Source: an uncultured Saprospiraceae bacterium (GTDB lineage: Bacteria > Bacteroidota > Bacteroidia > Chitinophagales > Saprospiraceae). From it: a DNA stretch of 34,768 nt. The position numbers and the translations under genes are program-made. Position 1 is the stretch's first letter. The number at the start of each line of letters is the position of its first letter. Location of the stretch: the NCBI GenBank assembly GCA_937924145.1, contig CALDTJ010000425.1:1-34768 (forward strand). The letters run 5' to 3'. This document shows positions 1 to 8,316 of the stretch, piece by piece. Under the pieces are notes generated by a model. The model searched no databases. It had not been told where the DNA came from and saw nothing but the letters and a program-made list of their open reading frames with translations.

Positions 1-16
1 CAAGTTAAATCGGCGT

Positions 17-100
17 CTTTTTCCGTTATGCTTCGTTATTTTTTTATCAAAGAGCTACGGCTATTCTCTAAAAAAATGCCTAGCCTAACGAAAAAATACA
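17..100. repeat. Imperfect palindromic repeat element, copy 1
   Basis: The outer arms TTTTTCCGTTATGC (18-31) and GCCTAACGAAAAAA (83-96) pair at 12 of 14 positions. A T7 run (39-45) faces an A7 run (70-76), and AGAG/CTCT (51-54/66-69) closes an apical loop containing CTACGGCTAT. A related element of the same orientation and layout lies at 34669-34747, with the same C-A mismatch and a swapped A/T run. It is probably a dispersed REP- or MITE-like element, or a strong bidirectional terminator. No transposase is visible. Confidence 0.6.
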
Positions 101-179
101 CTCGATTAAACTATCAATTACTTATGATTTGAACCACTAGAAGGCATAAAAATCAAAGGTTACAACTATCTTAATTTCT

Positions 180-187
180 TATATTTG
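180..187 (+). promoter_or_regulatory. Promoter -7 box for the SDR/GntP operon
   Basis: TATATTTG matches the Bacteroidota -7 consensus TAnnTTTG exactly and lies about 88 bases before the SDR start codon, giving a predicted leader near 80 nt. No clear -33 TTG is visible. The leader contains a small hairpin at 209-233 (GTGTAG/CTACAC plus GCT/AGC around a T6 loop) with no T tract after it, so it is not an obvious terminator. Confidence 0.55.
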
Positions 188-274
188 CGGATTCAAAGGA
201 TTTATTAGGTGTAGAGCTTTTTTTAGCCTACACAAATTTATCCATTAATTATCAATCTTATTACTTCAAATAAC

Positions 275-1045
275 ATGAATATTAACAGTAAGCTAATTGG
301 AAAAAATGTATTGATTACCGCTGGTGCTCAAGGAATTGGTGAGGCCATCACTAGACACTTTATTGATAGTGGAGCTAATGTGGCCATTCACTTTTTTTCT
401 AGCGGAGATACAGCCAAACAATTGACGAAATACGCTACTAGCAAAGGACAAAAGGCAGTCGCTATTAGTGGAGACTTAACAAAAGAAAGCGATGCGAATG
501 CCTTAGTTGAAAAAACGGTAGCAGCACTTGGAGGTTTGGATATACTGATTAACAACGCAGGTTCACTTGTTGCTCGTAAGAGATTGGGCGAATTAGAAAC
601 GTCGTTTTGGCATAAGGTAATGGACATAAATATGACCTCAATGATGTTTGTGACAAGGGCAGCAGCTCCCCATTTAGCCAAAAATGAGAACAGCAGTATG
701 GTTAATTTGGCCTCACTTGCTGGTCGAAAAGGAGGACATGCAGGGTCTTTGGCTTATTCGACTAGTAAAGGAGCGATCTTAACCTTTACTCGTGCTCTTT
801 CTTCGGAATTAGGACCACAGGGCACAAGGGTCAATGCTGTTGCACCAGGTCTTATCCTTGGTACTTCCTTTCACAATACGCATACGACTAAAGCATCAGC
901 TGCAAAAACCATAGCTGGCATTCCAATCGAACGAGCAGGTAATGCTGATGATGTAGCACGGGCAGTTTTATATCTAGCATCGGAATATGACGGTTTTATT
1001 ACAGGTGCGACCCTCGATATTAATGGAGGAGCCTATAATATGTAA
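275..1045 (+). CDS. SDR family NAD(P)-dependent oxidoreductase
   Basis: A classical short-chain dehydrogenase/reductase of 256 aa, the usual length for the family. The dinucleotide-binding motif TAGAQGIG is at residues 15-22, the structural NNAG at 93-96, Asn119, catalytic Ser147, and the YSTSK motif with Tyr161 and Lys165. The C-terminal half has the usual PG/GG pattern (NAVAPGLI, ITGATLDINGG). It resembles 3-oxoacyl-ACP reductase and sugar-acid/gluconate dehydrogenases; substrate cannot be read from sequence. The gene precedes a GntP-type permease by 47 bp on the same strand, which favours oxidation or reduction of an imported hydroxy- or sugar acid over fatty-acid synthesis; this is inference. 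The antisense ORF at 388-681 is a shadow. Cytoplasmic. Confidence 0.9.
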   Translation: MNINSKLIGKNVLITAGAQGIGEAITRHFIDSGANVAIHFFSSGDTAKQLTKYATSKGQKAVAISGDLTKESDANALVEKTVAALGGLDILINNAGSLVARKRLGELETSFWHKVMDINMTSMMFVTRAAAPHLAKNENSSMVNLASLAGRKGGHAGSLAYSTSKGAILTFTRALSSELGPQGTRVNAVAPGLILGTSFHNTHTTKASAAKTIAGIPIERAGNADDVARAVLYLASEYDGFITGATLDINGGAYNM

Positions 1046-1092
1046 TACTTCATGGATAGCTATTTAAAATAGCTACAAACAATCAAAACATC

Positions 1093-2469
1093 ATGGAAAC
1101 TGCAATTTCTTATTGGCCACTTACAGTCTTACTTATTGGTACTTTGGCCATTGTTTTATTTATCGTCGTTTTTCGACTGCATGCCTTTATTGCTCTGATG
1201 TTAGCAGCTATTTTAGTAGGTATCTTAGGACAAAGGGTACCTGAAGGCACAAATGCTTGGGTCTTGGCAGTAGAAAATTCGATGAAAGAATTTGGTATTA
1301 CTGCAGGGAAAGTTTCTTTTGTTATTGCCATCGCCTCTATTCTTGGCATCGCTTTGACCAAAAGTGGTGCGGCAGAAAGGATTGTCAATCAACTCATTAA
1401 ACTATTTGGAGAAGCTCGTGCGGCGATAGCTTTATTGGTCGCTGGCTTTATTTTGTCTATACCTGTCTTTTTTGATACGGTTTTTTTCCTCTTAGTACCA
1501 TTAGCTATCGTACTAGCTCAGAAGACAGGAAAGAATTTTGCTGTATTTGTTATGGCAATAGGTTGTGGTGCGGTGATTACCCACTCAGTTGTTCCGCCTA
1601 CCCCTGGTCCATTGTTGATGGCAGAAGAATTAAAATTAGATATGGGTTTAGCTATTTTAGTGGGAATCCTGTCTGGTATTTTACCCGCTTTTGCTGGTTA
1701 TAAATATAGTCAAATACAAAGTAAGCGGATTCAAATTTTACCGCCTGATTTCACAGGTGGTGAGGAGGAAATAGTTTCCAAGGAATTACCTTCTTTTATG
1801 AGTTCTATGATGCCGATTTTATTGCCTCTGGTGCTTATTATTGGTGCATCGGTAGTAAAAATATTCATGGGTGATCGAGATGATTTTTTTACTCAGAGTA
1901 TTACTTTCTTGGGTAATAAAAATATAGCGATGTTCCTTGGGCTATTGATCGCTTTATATTTATGGGCAAAACATAAAAATTTATCCCTAAAAGGATTAGG
2001 AGAACAGATGGAACGTCCATTAGAGATAGCTGGTTTGATTATCTTAATTACTGCTGCCGGTGGTGCATTTGGTGCTATGATTCGAAATACGGGAATTGGT
2101 GATATGATCCAAGCGATGTCTGCAAATGGATTTAGTATCAATTTGATTGTCGTCACTTTTATCATGGCAGCAGTGGTCAAATTTGCTCAAGGTTCTAGTA
2201 CTGTTTCTATTATCACTACCGCAGGAATCATTTCAGCTATTATCAGTAATACAACACTGCCTTATCACCCTATTTATTTATACATGGCAATTGGCTATGG
2301 GGCAATGGTTGGTTCTTGGATGAATGATAGTGGTTTTTGGATTGTTGGAAAATTAAGTGGTATGACGGAAAAACAAACCCTCCAAGTTTGGACCTTTTTA
2401 CTAGTCGTAATTGGTTTAGTAGGTGGAATACAAACTTTGATCCTATCTTATATTTTTCCTTTTGTCTAG
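1093..2469 (+). CDS. GntP family permease (gluconate/organic acid:H+ symporter)
   Basis: A 458-aa polytopic inner-membrane protein made almost entirely of hydrophobic helices (about 12 or more). The stretch GAVITHSVVPPTPGPLLMAE around residue 160 is the hallmark THxxVPPTPGP motif of the GntP family, and the length fits it. Family members import gluconate, fructuronate, glycerate or similar hydroxy acids with protons; the exact substrate is not readable. It lies 47 bp after the SDR gene and probably shares its transcript from the promoter at 180-187. Transcription likely ends at the large hairpin 2716-2787. The ORF at 2337-2561 overlaps the 3' end in another frame and has no recognisable protein features. 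Confidence 0.9.
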   Translation: METAISYWPLTVLLIGTLAIVLFIVVFRLHAFIALMLAAILVGILGQRVPEGTNAWVLAVENSMKEFGITAGKVSFVIAIASILGIALTKSGAAERIVNQLIKLFGEARAAIALLVAGFILSIPVFFDTVFFLLVPLAIVLAQKTGKNFAVFVMAIGCGAVITHSVVPPTPGPLLMAEELKLDMGLAILVGILSGILPAFAGYKYSQIQSKRIQILPPDFTGGEEEIVSKELPSFMSSMMPILLPLVLIIGASVVKIFMGDRDDFFTQSITFLGNKNIAMFLGLLIALYLWAKHKNLSLKGLGEQMERPLEIAGLIILITAAGGAFGAMIRNTGIGDMIQAMSANGFSINLIVVTFIMAAVVKFAQGSSTVSIITTAGIISAIISNTTLPYHPIYLYMAIGYGAMVGSWMNDSGFWIVGKLSGMTEKQTLQVWTFLLVVIGLVGGIQTLILSYIFPFV

Positions 2470-2833
2470 TCGTTACTTCAATGACTCAAATTATTCCTGA
2501 TGTTCATCCTGAATTTTGGGAACGGTTATATGCTATGGTCTATGCGGCAATCGAGGATTAATTTCTTTTTGTTGAATCGATTTTAGAATTGTTGTATTTG
2601 TGATCTCTTGAAATAGAATAATTAGAGTATAACGCTCACTTACTGAGTTCTTAGACTAATACCTTATTTTTTGTTTGGATATAACTATTCACATCTAGAG
2701 TAACTATTTTCTTTATTTTACCATTTTAGACATTCAAGTTCATGTAGAACACGAATTAAATGAACTTAAATGTCTAAGATGGTAAAAAAATGAGTATAGT
2801 TAGCAGAACACTAAACAGTAATTTTGAATTTTA
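2470..2833. other. Convergent intergenic region, no gene
   Basis: This 364-bp gap lies between two genes that converge. Apart from the long hairpin at 2716-2787 I see no coding potential, tRNA-like fold or promoter. The non-coding sequence is AT-rich throughout. Confidence 0.7.
2716..2787. terminator. Long bidirectional terminator hairpin
   Basis: TTTTACCATTTTAGACATT.. (2716-2742) pairs with ..AATGTCTAAGATGGTAAAA (2761-2787) at 25 of 27 positions around an 18-nt loop. There are T-rich sequences on both outer sides (A-run on the plus strand after the stem, T-run before it). It lies between the convergent GntP and propeller genes and can serve both. The stem is much longer than an ordinary intrinsic terminator, and its arm core recurs at 10861-10908. 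Confidence 0.7.
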
Positions 2834-5800
2834 TTAAAACTTTCGCCCTTTCGTATAAGGAGCACCAGCCGCCGCCAATTCTGCCTCATATTTCTCAAAG
2901 TCCTGCAAATAAGTCTGCAAATTTCCTTTGAATTGAGTGAAATCACGACCAGCAACCTCAAGATTATCCCGATAAGTCTGAGTAGGCATTTGTCGAGTAC
3001 TCCAATGTCCATAAGCTACTTGCCCTACTCTACCACTGATGGAAGGAAGTGTAGACTCATCTAAACCTTGCCTAATTGGATCTCCCCAAAGTCGGGTTTG
3101 TAATGCTGTCAATGCTGTTTTAAGTGCTTTGTATTTGGCAAAATGTTCGGTCGTTGCTTTTGGAGTTTGTTTTAATGCCGCATATATAAACCGTAATCTT
3201 TCATTCAACTCACCTATTTTTCGACTTGCGCTTGAAATCTCTCTCATCATATCGCTCGTCTTTTTTTGGAAGGCTGCTACCGCTTTAAAATCTGTGCCAG
3301 TTGAGGAAGTCGGAACTGGTTTTACTATAAAAGATTGTGGAGTACCTTGACTAATTAATTCGCCATTATACTCTACAAAAAGTTCAACCGTATATTTTCC
3401 TGGAGCAGTTAGTGGCCCTTCTGCATCTCCTACCCAGGGCGGTTTGAAAGCTGGAGTAGTCAAACTGATAGGATTCGGAGCTGGAAGTTTAAGATCCCAA
3501 TTCGTTCGATGCAATCCATTTTTGGCAACTCCATCTATCCATCTTATCTGATTCCCATCTTCATCTTTAACCAATAATAAAACTTGTGGCTTACTTTCGG
3601 TGGACTCCGATCTTAATTTTTCATAACCAGGAAAAGGAGCATTCGCACTTTGTTTACGAGCGTTCTTTTCTGCCTTTTGACGTTCCATTTTTGCCGTTGT
3701 TGGTAAGTCTTTTAAATAATAGGTAAAGACTGCTCCAAAAGGAGGGTTTTCTGATTTGTAACTAGTAGATCCTAAAGTCGGCATGCCTTTAGCCTGCGAA
3801 GGTACAGAAGGAATATACCACCAAGCATCTCTGACAGGAAATAGTGCATTCGACGTTGATTTTGCCGCTGCACTAATATTTCTAAGGGAAGAATAATCAT
3901 CCAATACATAAAAACCTCTGCCAAAAGTAGCACCTACTAAATCATTATCTCTTCGGTGCAACTCAATATCTCTAAATGGAATTGTTGGTACACCACCTGA
4001 TAATTTCACCCAATTCGTGCCCTTGTTATAAGAAAAATAGAGACCATATTCCGTTCCTATAAATAAAAGATTTTCGTCTTCGTGATCTTGTTTTAGTACC
4101 CAAACTATCGTTCCTTTTGGTAAATCACCAGCAATGGACTGCCAAGACCGACCACGATTGGTACTCATAAAAAGGTAAGGACTGTAATCGCCAAATTTGT
4201 GGGCATCTGCTATGGCAAAAAGCGTATTTTCGTCATGCCTAGAAGGCTCGATATCATTGATGAAAGAGCGAGCAGGAACTTTAGGTAATGCGCCACTCTT
4301 TCGCCAATTTTGACCACCATCTTCACTAATATTGATGAGTCCATCATCTGAACCAGTATACAATAAACCTTCCACTAAAGGCGATTCTGCAATGGAAGTT
4401 AACGTTGCATATTTAGACATCGCACCATTGTCATACAAAGCATCTACACTCCAAACTCTATCCATCAATTCTAATTCATAGCGATTGGTATTAGTCGTCA
4501 AATCTCCGCTGATTGGTGTCCAAGCATCTCCTCGATTATCACTTCGCCAAAGCCGCTGTGAACCAAAATAAATTCGTTTATTATCATGTGGACTGATTAA
4601 GATAGGACTGTCCCAATTCCACCTTTCGGGTACATCATTAGGCCCTGCTTGCGGTTGAATATTTAGGACTTCATGGCTCTGTCGATCATAGCGGTGTAAT
4701 AACCCTCCTTGGATTTCAATATAGGCAGTATTGGGATCAGTCGGGTCAAAATGAGAATCATATCCATCTGCACCTAATGGCACATACCAATCTTGATTTC
4801 GGACACCCTCTGAGTGCATTGTTCTGGAAGGACCAATTAAAGTCCCCAGATCTTGCGCACCGCCAACTATGTTATAAAACGGTTCAGCATTGTCTAAGCC
4901 AAGTTTATAAAATTGAGAGATTGGTAAATTTGGAAAATGTCGCCATTTGGTTCCTTCGTCAAAACTCTCATATAATCCTGCATCTGTACCAGCGATTATA
5001 TGTTGACCATTATTTGGATCAATCCAAAAAGCATGATTGTCACTATGTTTTTCTCTACCTGTTCCTAGGTAATCGAAATGCTTTCCACCATCTCTTGAGA
5101 CATGGATAAATACATCCATTTGATAAATCAAATCTGGGTTCTCAGGAGAAACTTCGATTTCTTGGTAATAATGTGGTCCTGTACCACCAGAAGTATAGCT
5201 ACTTTGTTTTGCCCAACTTTCGCCTTTATCTGTAGACTTATAAAAGCCCTTTTCCTGATTATTCGCCTCGATAGTGGCATATACTAAGTTGGAGTTGGCG
5301 GGTGTAACTGCCAAACCAATCTTTCCCATATCTCCTTGGGGTAATCCCGAAGTTACTTGTTTCCAAGATGTTCCATTATCTGAAGATTTGTAAATACCAG
5401 ATTTTGGTCCACCTCCTAATAGTGACCAAGTATGTCGCCGACGTTGATAAGCAGCAGCATAGACAATATCTGGATTAGAAGGATCAAATTCTATATCCGT
5501 AACACCCGTATTTTTATCAATTTTTAATACTAATTGCCAAGTTTGTCCACCGTCTTCAGTTTTAAAAACTCCTCGATCTCCACCCGATGACCATAAAGGG
5601 CCTTCTGCTGCTACCAATACTACGTTGCTATTTCTAGGGTCTATTAAAATCTTGCCAATGTGTTCAGATTTTCCTAAACCCATTTTTTGCCATGTTTTAC
5701 CGCCATTTTGACTGCGGTAAATCCCATCACCCCAACCAACATGCCGACCACTCACATTCTCTCCCGTACCTACCCAAACAGTTTCTGTATTATTGGGATC

Positions 5801-6109
5801 AATGGCTACTGTTCCTATGGAATAAGATGGTTGATGGTCAAAAACAGGCTGCCAAGTGATACCACTATTATTGGTTTTCCACAAGTTACCTGAACCCGCT
5901 GCGACGTACCAATTACTCGAATTGGTAGGATTTACTGCAATATCTGCTATTCGACCTCCCATGAGTGCTGGGCCAATACTACGTAGCTTAAGCCCACTCA
6001 CCATTTCAGTAATGGATGTATTAACTGCTGTTTGGGCTACATTATTTGTAAAAGGGAAGACGATCACTGTCAACCACAAAAAAAGTATCTGATACCTATT
6101 ACTTAGCAT
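2834..6109 (-). CDS. Exported Asp-box beta-propeller protein (VPS10/BNR-like)
   Basis: A 1091-aa protein starting with a Sec signal peptide (hydrophobic LFLWLTVIVFPF, likely cut after about residue 25). At least eleven Asp-box (BNR) motifs of type S/T-x-D/N-x-G-x-x-W follow, for example KTNNSGITW, RSQNGGKTW, KTEDGGQTW, KSSDNGTSW, KSTDKGESW, RSDNRGDAW, ISEDGGQNW and MSTNRGRSW. They span about residues 80-720 and are expected to form one or two sortilin/VPS10-like beta-propellers. The last ~350 residues hold a beta-rich domain and a helical stretch (MMREISSASRKIGELNERLRF). Bacteroidota homologues are usually annotated as glycosyl hydrolase or VPS10-domain protein, with no established reaction. 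I see no C-terminal T9SS sorting domain. Periplasmic or surface location is inferred. Antisense ORFs here are shadows. Confidence 0.88.
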   Translation of the reverse strand: MLSNRYQILFLWLTVIVFPFTNNVAQTAVNTSITEMVSGLKLRSIGPALMGGRIADIAVNPTNSSNWYVAAGSGNLWKTNNSGITWQPVFDHQPSYSIGTVAIDPNNTETVWVGTGENVSGRHVGWGDGIYRSQNGGKTWQKMGLGKSEHIGKILIDPRNSNVVLVAAEGPLWSSGGDRGVFKTEDGGQTWQLVLKIDKNTGVTDIEFDPSNPDIVYAAAYQRRRHTWSLLGGGPKSGIYKSSDNGTSWKQVTSGLPQGDMGKIGLAVTPANSNLVYATIEANNQEKGFYKSTDKGESWAKQSSYTSGGTGPHYYQEIEVSPENPDLIYQMDVFIHVSRDGGKHFDYLGTGREKHSDNHAFWIDPNNGQHIIAGTDAGLYESFDEGTKWRHFPNLPISQFYKLGLDNAEPFYNIVGGAQDLGTLIGPSRTMHSEGVRNQDWYVPLGADGYDSHFDPTDPNTAYIEIQGGLLHRYDRQSHEVLNIQPQAGPNDVPERWNWDSPILISPHDNKRIYFGSQRLWRSDNRGDAWTPISGDLTTNTNRYELELMDRVWSVDALYDNGAMSKYATLTSIAESPLVEGLLYTGSDDGLINISEDGGQNWRKSGALPKVPARSFINDIEPSRHDENTLFAIADAHKFGDYSPYLFMSTNRGRSWQSIAGDLPKGTIVWVLKQDHEDENLLFIGTEYGLYFSYNKGTNWVKLSGGVPTIPFRDIELHRRDNDLVGATFGRGFYVLDDYSSLRNISAAAKSTSNALFPVRDAWWYIPSVPSQAKGMPTLGSTSYKSENPPFGAVFTYYLKDLPTTAKMERQKAEKNARKQSANAPFPGYEKLRSESTESKPQVLLLVKDEDGNQIRWIDGVAKNGLHRTNWDLKLPAPNPISLTTPAFKPPWVGDAEGPLTAPGKYTVELFVEYNGELISQGTPQSFIVKPVPTSSTGTDFKAVAAFQKKTSDMMREISSASRKIGELNERLRFIYAALKQTPKATTEHFAKYKALKTALTALQTRLWGDPIRQGLDESTLPSISGRVGQVAYGHWSTRQMPTQTYRDNLEVAGRDFTQFKGNLQTYLQDFEKYEAELAAAGAPYTKGRKF

Positions 6110-6216
6110 AACTTAAAATTTTAAAGTTTGAGTTATTTCTCTTTTTTTAAAAAGCAGCTAAGGTAAGAAGAAAATTGATTTGTTTGGTAAGCACATTAAG
6201 TATGGTCAGCAACCAT

Positions 6217-6262
6217 AAAAAAATAAAAACTGCCTCTCGCCCACAAAGGACGAAAAGCAGTT
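6217..6262 (-). terminator. Intrinsic terminator of the MBL-rhodanese gene
   Basis: Read on the minus strand: AACTGC TTTTCGTCC, loop TTTGT, GGGCGAGAG GCAGTT, then TTTATTTTTTT. With G-U pairs the stem is about 15 bp, followed directly by a U-rich tract. It begins about 27 bp after the stop codon of the MBL-rhodanese gene. Confidence 0.85.
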
Positions 6263-6288
6263 CTATTAATCATTCAATATTATATTTC

Positions 6289-7743
6289 TTAAGCCATCAC
6301 GTTCGAAGCTGCATCAATGACTTCTTGCGAAATAGTAGTTGGACATTGGTAATCGCTCAAAGTAATTGCTCCACTTTGTTCGATTCCTTTAAATCCATTT
6401 TGAACATCCACTAAATCATGAAAACCTCTAGCCTTTAAAATGGAAGCTGCAATGACTGAACGGAAGCCACTTCCACAATAGAGGTAGTAAGTCGTAGCTC
6501 TATTTAACAGTCCCATATTATTATTCAAATAACCTAAAGGTAGGCTCGTTGAATTTTGAACGTGGTGCGCTAAGAATTCTGTAGGCTTTCTAACGTCTAA
6601 GATTACCCCATTGTCATCACTAGAAATTTGCTGAGCGAATGTTGTTGGGGAAATCGACTTGACCGAATCAGTTTCTTTACCTGCTTTTTCCCATGCAGTT
6701 ATACCTCCTTCTAAATATCCCAAGGTGTTGTCGTACCCTACTCTAGCTAAACGAGTTACTGCTTCTTCTTCTCTTCCTTCTGGTGCTACCAACAAAATAT
6801 TTTGTGAAATATCTAAAATTAATGCACCTACCCAAGGAGCAAAAGTACCATCTAAGCCAATGAAGATAGATCCAGGAATATGTTTTTTTACAAACTCACT
6901 TTTGTGCCTAACATCTAATACTAAAGCATCTTCAGTATTAGCAATAGCCTCAAAATTGGCTGCATCTAATGCTACGACTCCTCGCTTTAAAACTGTATCA
7001 ATACTTGCATACCCTTCCTTATTCATCCGAACATTTTGACCGAAGTATTGAGGAGGTGGAGTTAGGCCTGAAGTGACTTCTTTAATAAATTCTGCTTTGG
7101 TCATATCGGCTCGTAAAGCGTAATTGACTTTCTTCTGATTCCCTAAGGTATCGACCGTTTCTTTCATCATATTTTTACCACAGGCAGAACCTGCACCATG
7201 TGCTGGATAGACAATTACTTCATCGGCTAGTGGCATGATTTTATTTCGTAAACTGTCAAATAAATGACCTGCTAAATCTTCGACGGTTATTTTGCCATTT
7301 TTTTGGGCTAAATCAGGTCGTCCTACATCCCCTAAAAATAAGGTGTCACCAGAAAAAATTGCATGGTCTTTGCCGTTTTCATCCTTCAGTAGAAAAGTTG
7401 TGCTTTCCATCGTGTGCCCTGGCGTATGTAGTACCTTTATCGTTACATCACCAATTTTAAATGTTTGATTGTCGGTAGCTACAATCGTCTCAAATTTAGG
7501 ATTGGCATTAGGCCCATAGATGATTGGAGCACCTGTTTTTTCCGATAAGGTAACATGACCACTTACAAAATCTGCATGGAAGTGCGTCTCAAAAATATAT
7601 TTCAATGTTACCCCGTCTTTTGCCATTTGATTTAAATATGGTTGCACTTCTCTTAATGGATCAATAATGGCAGCTTCTCCATTGGAAGTAATATAATAAG
7701 CACCTTGTGCTAAACAACCTGTATAAATTTGTTCTATTTTCAT
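6289..7743 (-). CDS. MBL-fold hydrolase fused to two rhodanese domains (persulfide dioxygenase/sulfurtransferase type)
   Basis: 484 aa. Residues 1-~240 are a metallo-beta-lactamase domain of the ETHE1/persulfide-dioxygenase type, with H54-F-H56-A-D58-F59, HTPGHT, FSGDTLFLGDVGRPDL and VYPAHGAGSACG. Phe59 replaces the His of the usual HxHxDH motif, which fits a mononuclear iron centre as in ETHE1. A first rhodanese domain (~262-355) ends in LLVAPEGREEEA where a Cys loop should be, so it looks catalytically dead. The second (~366-470) has the active loop LYCGSGFRS with Cys423. The protein probably oxidises glutathione- or low-molecular-weight persulfide to sulfite and moves sulfane sulfur, in the cytoplasm. 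Its own Crp-type operator (7829-7844) and -7 box lie upstream and a strong terminator follows. Related fusions include CstB-type enzymes, with a different domain order. Confidence 0.9.
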   Translation of the reverse strand: MKIEQIYTGCLAQGAYYITSNGEAAIIDPLREVQPYLNQMAKDGVTLKYIFETHFHADFVSGHVTLSEKTGAPIIYGPNANPKFETIVATDNQTFKIGDVTIKVLHTPGHTMESTTFLLKDENGKDHAIFSGDTLFLGDVGRPDLAQKNGKITVEDLAGHLFDSLRNKIMPLADEVIVYPAHGAGSACGKNMMKETVDTLGNQKKVNYALRADMTKAEFIKEVTSGLTPPPQYFGQNVRMNKEGYASIDTVLKRGVVALDAANFEAIANTEDALVLDVRHKSEFVKKHIPGSIFIGLDGTFAPWVGALILDISQNILLVAPEGREEEAVTRLARVGYDNTLGYLEGGITAWEKAGKETDSVKSISPTTFAQQISSDDNGVILDVRKPTEFLAHHVQNSTSLPLGYLNNNMGLLNRATTYYLYCGSGFRSVIAASILKARGFHDLVDVQNGFKGIEQSGAITLSDYQCPTTISQEVIDAASNVMA

Positions 7744-7799
7744 GATCTATTTATTGAATATTTTTGTGGATGAATTTTGAATATATTTCTTTTACAATG

Positions 7800-7807
7800 C
7801 AAAGTTA
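7800..7807 (-). promoter_or_regulatory. Promoter -7 box of the MBL-rhodanese gene
   Basis: CAAAGTTA on the plus strand reads TAACTTTG on the minus strand, an exact TAnnTTTG. It lies 57 bp before the start codon and 21 bp downstream of the Crp-type palindrome at 7829-7844. Confidence 0.65.
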
Positions 7808-7828
7808 CTGTTGCTATTAGCTAAAGTT

Positions 7829-7844
7829 TGTGATGCAAATCACG
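7829..7844. promoter_or_regulatory. Crp/Fnr-type operator 1
   Basis: TGTGATGCAAATCACG is a TGTGA-N6-TCACa palindrome with one deviation in the last base. Given the -7 box at 7800-7807, the palindrome centre falls near -41 relative to the predicted start of transcription, the class II activator position. The probable regulator is the Crp/Fnr protein encoded at 10067-10717. Confidence 0.7.
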
Positions 7845-7860
7845 CTTGACAATTTATTTC

Positions 7861-8142
7861 TTACGCCCTTAATATAGCTTTTACTTCTTTTAAGCTACCA
7901 CCATTGTAAATATCAGTTATTCCCTGAGTTTTTAGGTAGTTCATCGCTTGTCCACTGCGGTTTCCACTTCGACAATACACTACTATGGGCTTACTCATTT
8001 TTTGAAACTCTGATAGTCTATCCTCGATTTTACCAAGCGGAATATTTACTGCCCCTTTTGCTTTGCCAAAAAAGGTTTCAAAAGGTTCTCTTACATCTAC
8101 AATTGTGGTTGATTCTTGTTGGATTATTTTTTGTAGGTTCAT
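7861..8142 (-). CDS. Single-domain rhodanese-like sulfurtransferase
   Basis: 93 aa, one rhodanese domain and nothing else. It has the IVDVREPFE entry motif, the GAVNIPLG strand, and the active-site loop VVYCRSGNRSG with the persulfide-carrying Cys57. Proteins of this size (GlpE/PspE type) pass sulfane sulfur from thiosulfate or persulfides to thiol acceptors. There is no signal peptide, so it should be cytoplasmic, unlike PspE. It has its own operator (8211-8228) and -7 box, and lies between the SulP gene and the MBL-rhodanese gene, all on the minus strand. This links it to the same sulfur response. Confidence 0.92.
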   Translation of the reverse strand: MNLQKIIQQESTTIVDVREPFETFFGKAKGAVNIPLGKIEDRLSEFQKMSKPIVVYCRSGNRSGQAMNYLKTQGITDIYNGGSLKEVKAILRA

Positions 8143-8182
8143 TATTTTTGATTTATTAATTGAATAATTACTTACTTCATTA

Positions 8183-8190
8183 CAAAGTTA
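8183..8190 (-). promoter_or_regulatory. Promoter -7 box of the rhodanese gene
   Basis: CAAAGTTA on the plus strand, that is TAACTTTG on the coding strand, is identical to the box at 7800-7807. It is 41 bp before the start codon and 21 bp from the palindrome core at 8212-8227. Confidence 0.65.
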
Positions 8191-8210
8191 TGGACATTAT
8201 TTGCCTATGT

Positions 8211-8228
8211 CTGTGATTTACTTCACAG
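8211..8228. promoter_or_regulatory. Crp/Fnr-type operator 2 (perfect palindrome)
   Basis: CTGTGATTTACTTCACAG has perfect 6-bp arms, CTGTGA and TCACAG, with a 6-bp spacer. It is the best of the three operators. A separate perfect hairpin, AGAAATAT-ATTG-ATATTTCT, sits next to it at 8232-8251, between the operator and the SulP stop codon; that one has no T tract and its role is unknown. Confidence 0.75.
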
Positions 8229-8316
8229 TCAAGAAATATATTGATATTTCTGTACAATTGAATTGATTATTTTAAATATCAACTGTAGAGACTTACACCT
8301 TCGTGAAAACCTAAAA

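Noticed and set aside
388-681. Antisense ORFs inside the SDR, GntP, propeller, MBL, SulP, ligase and receptor genes (for example 388-681, 1110-1388, 4777-5109, 6659-7039, 9239-9559, 26191-26568, 31624-31968, 33931-34224)
   Set aside because: Each is a shadow of a gene with clear family motifs on the other strand; none has a recognisable domain.
2337-2561. 74-aa ORF overlapping the 3' end of the GntP gene
   Set aside because: Mostly out of frame within the permease gene and without any protein-like pattern; the remainder is intergenic sequence.
2834-6109. Sialidase or other catalytic glycoside hydrolase for the Asp-box protein
   Set aside because: Asp boxes are structural. I see no sialidase FRIP motif or arginine triad, so a hydrolase reaction is not supported.
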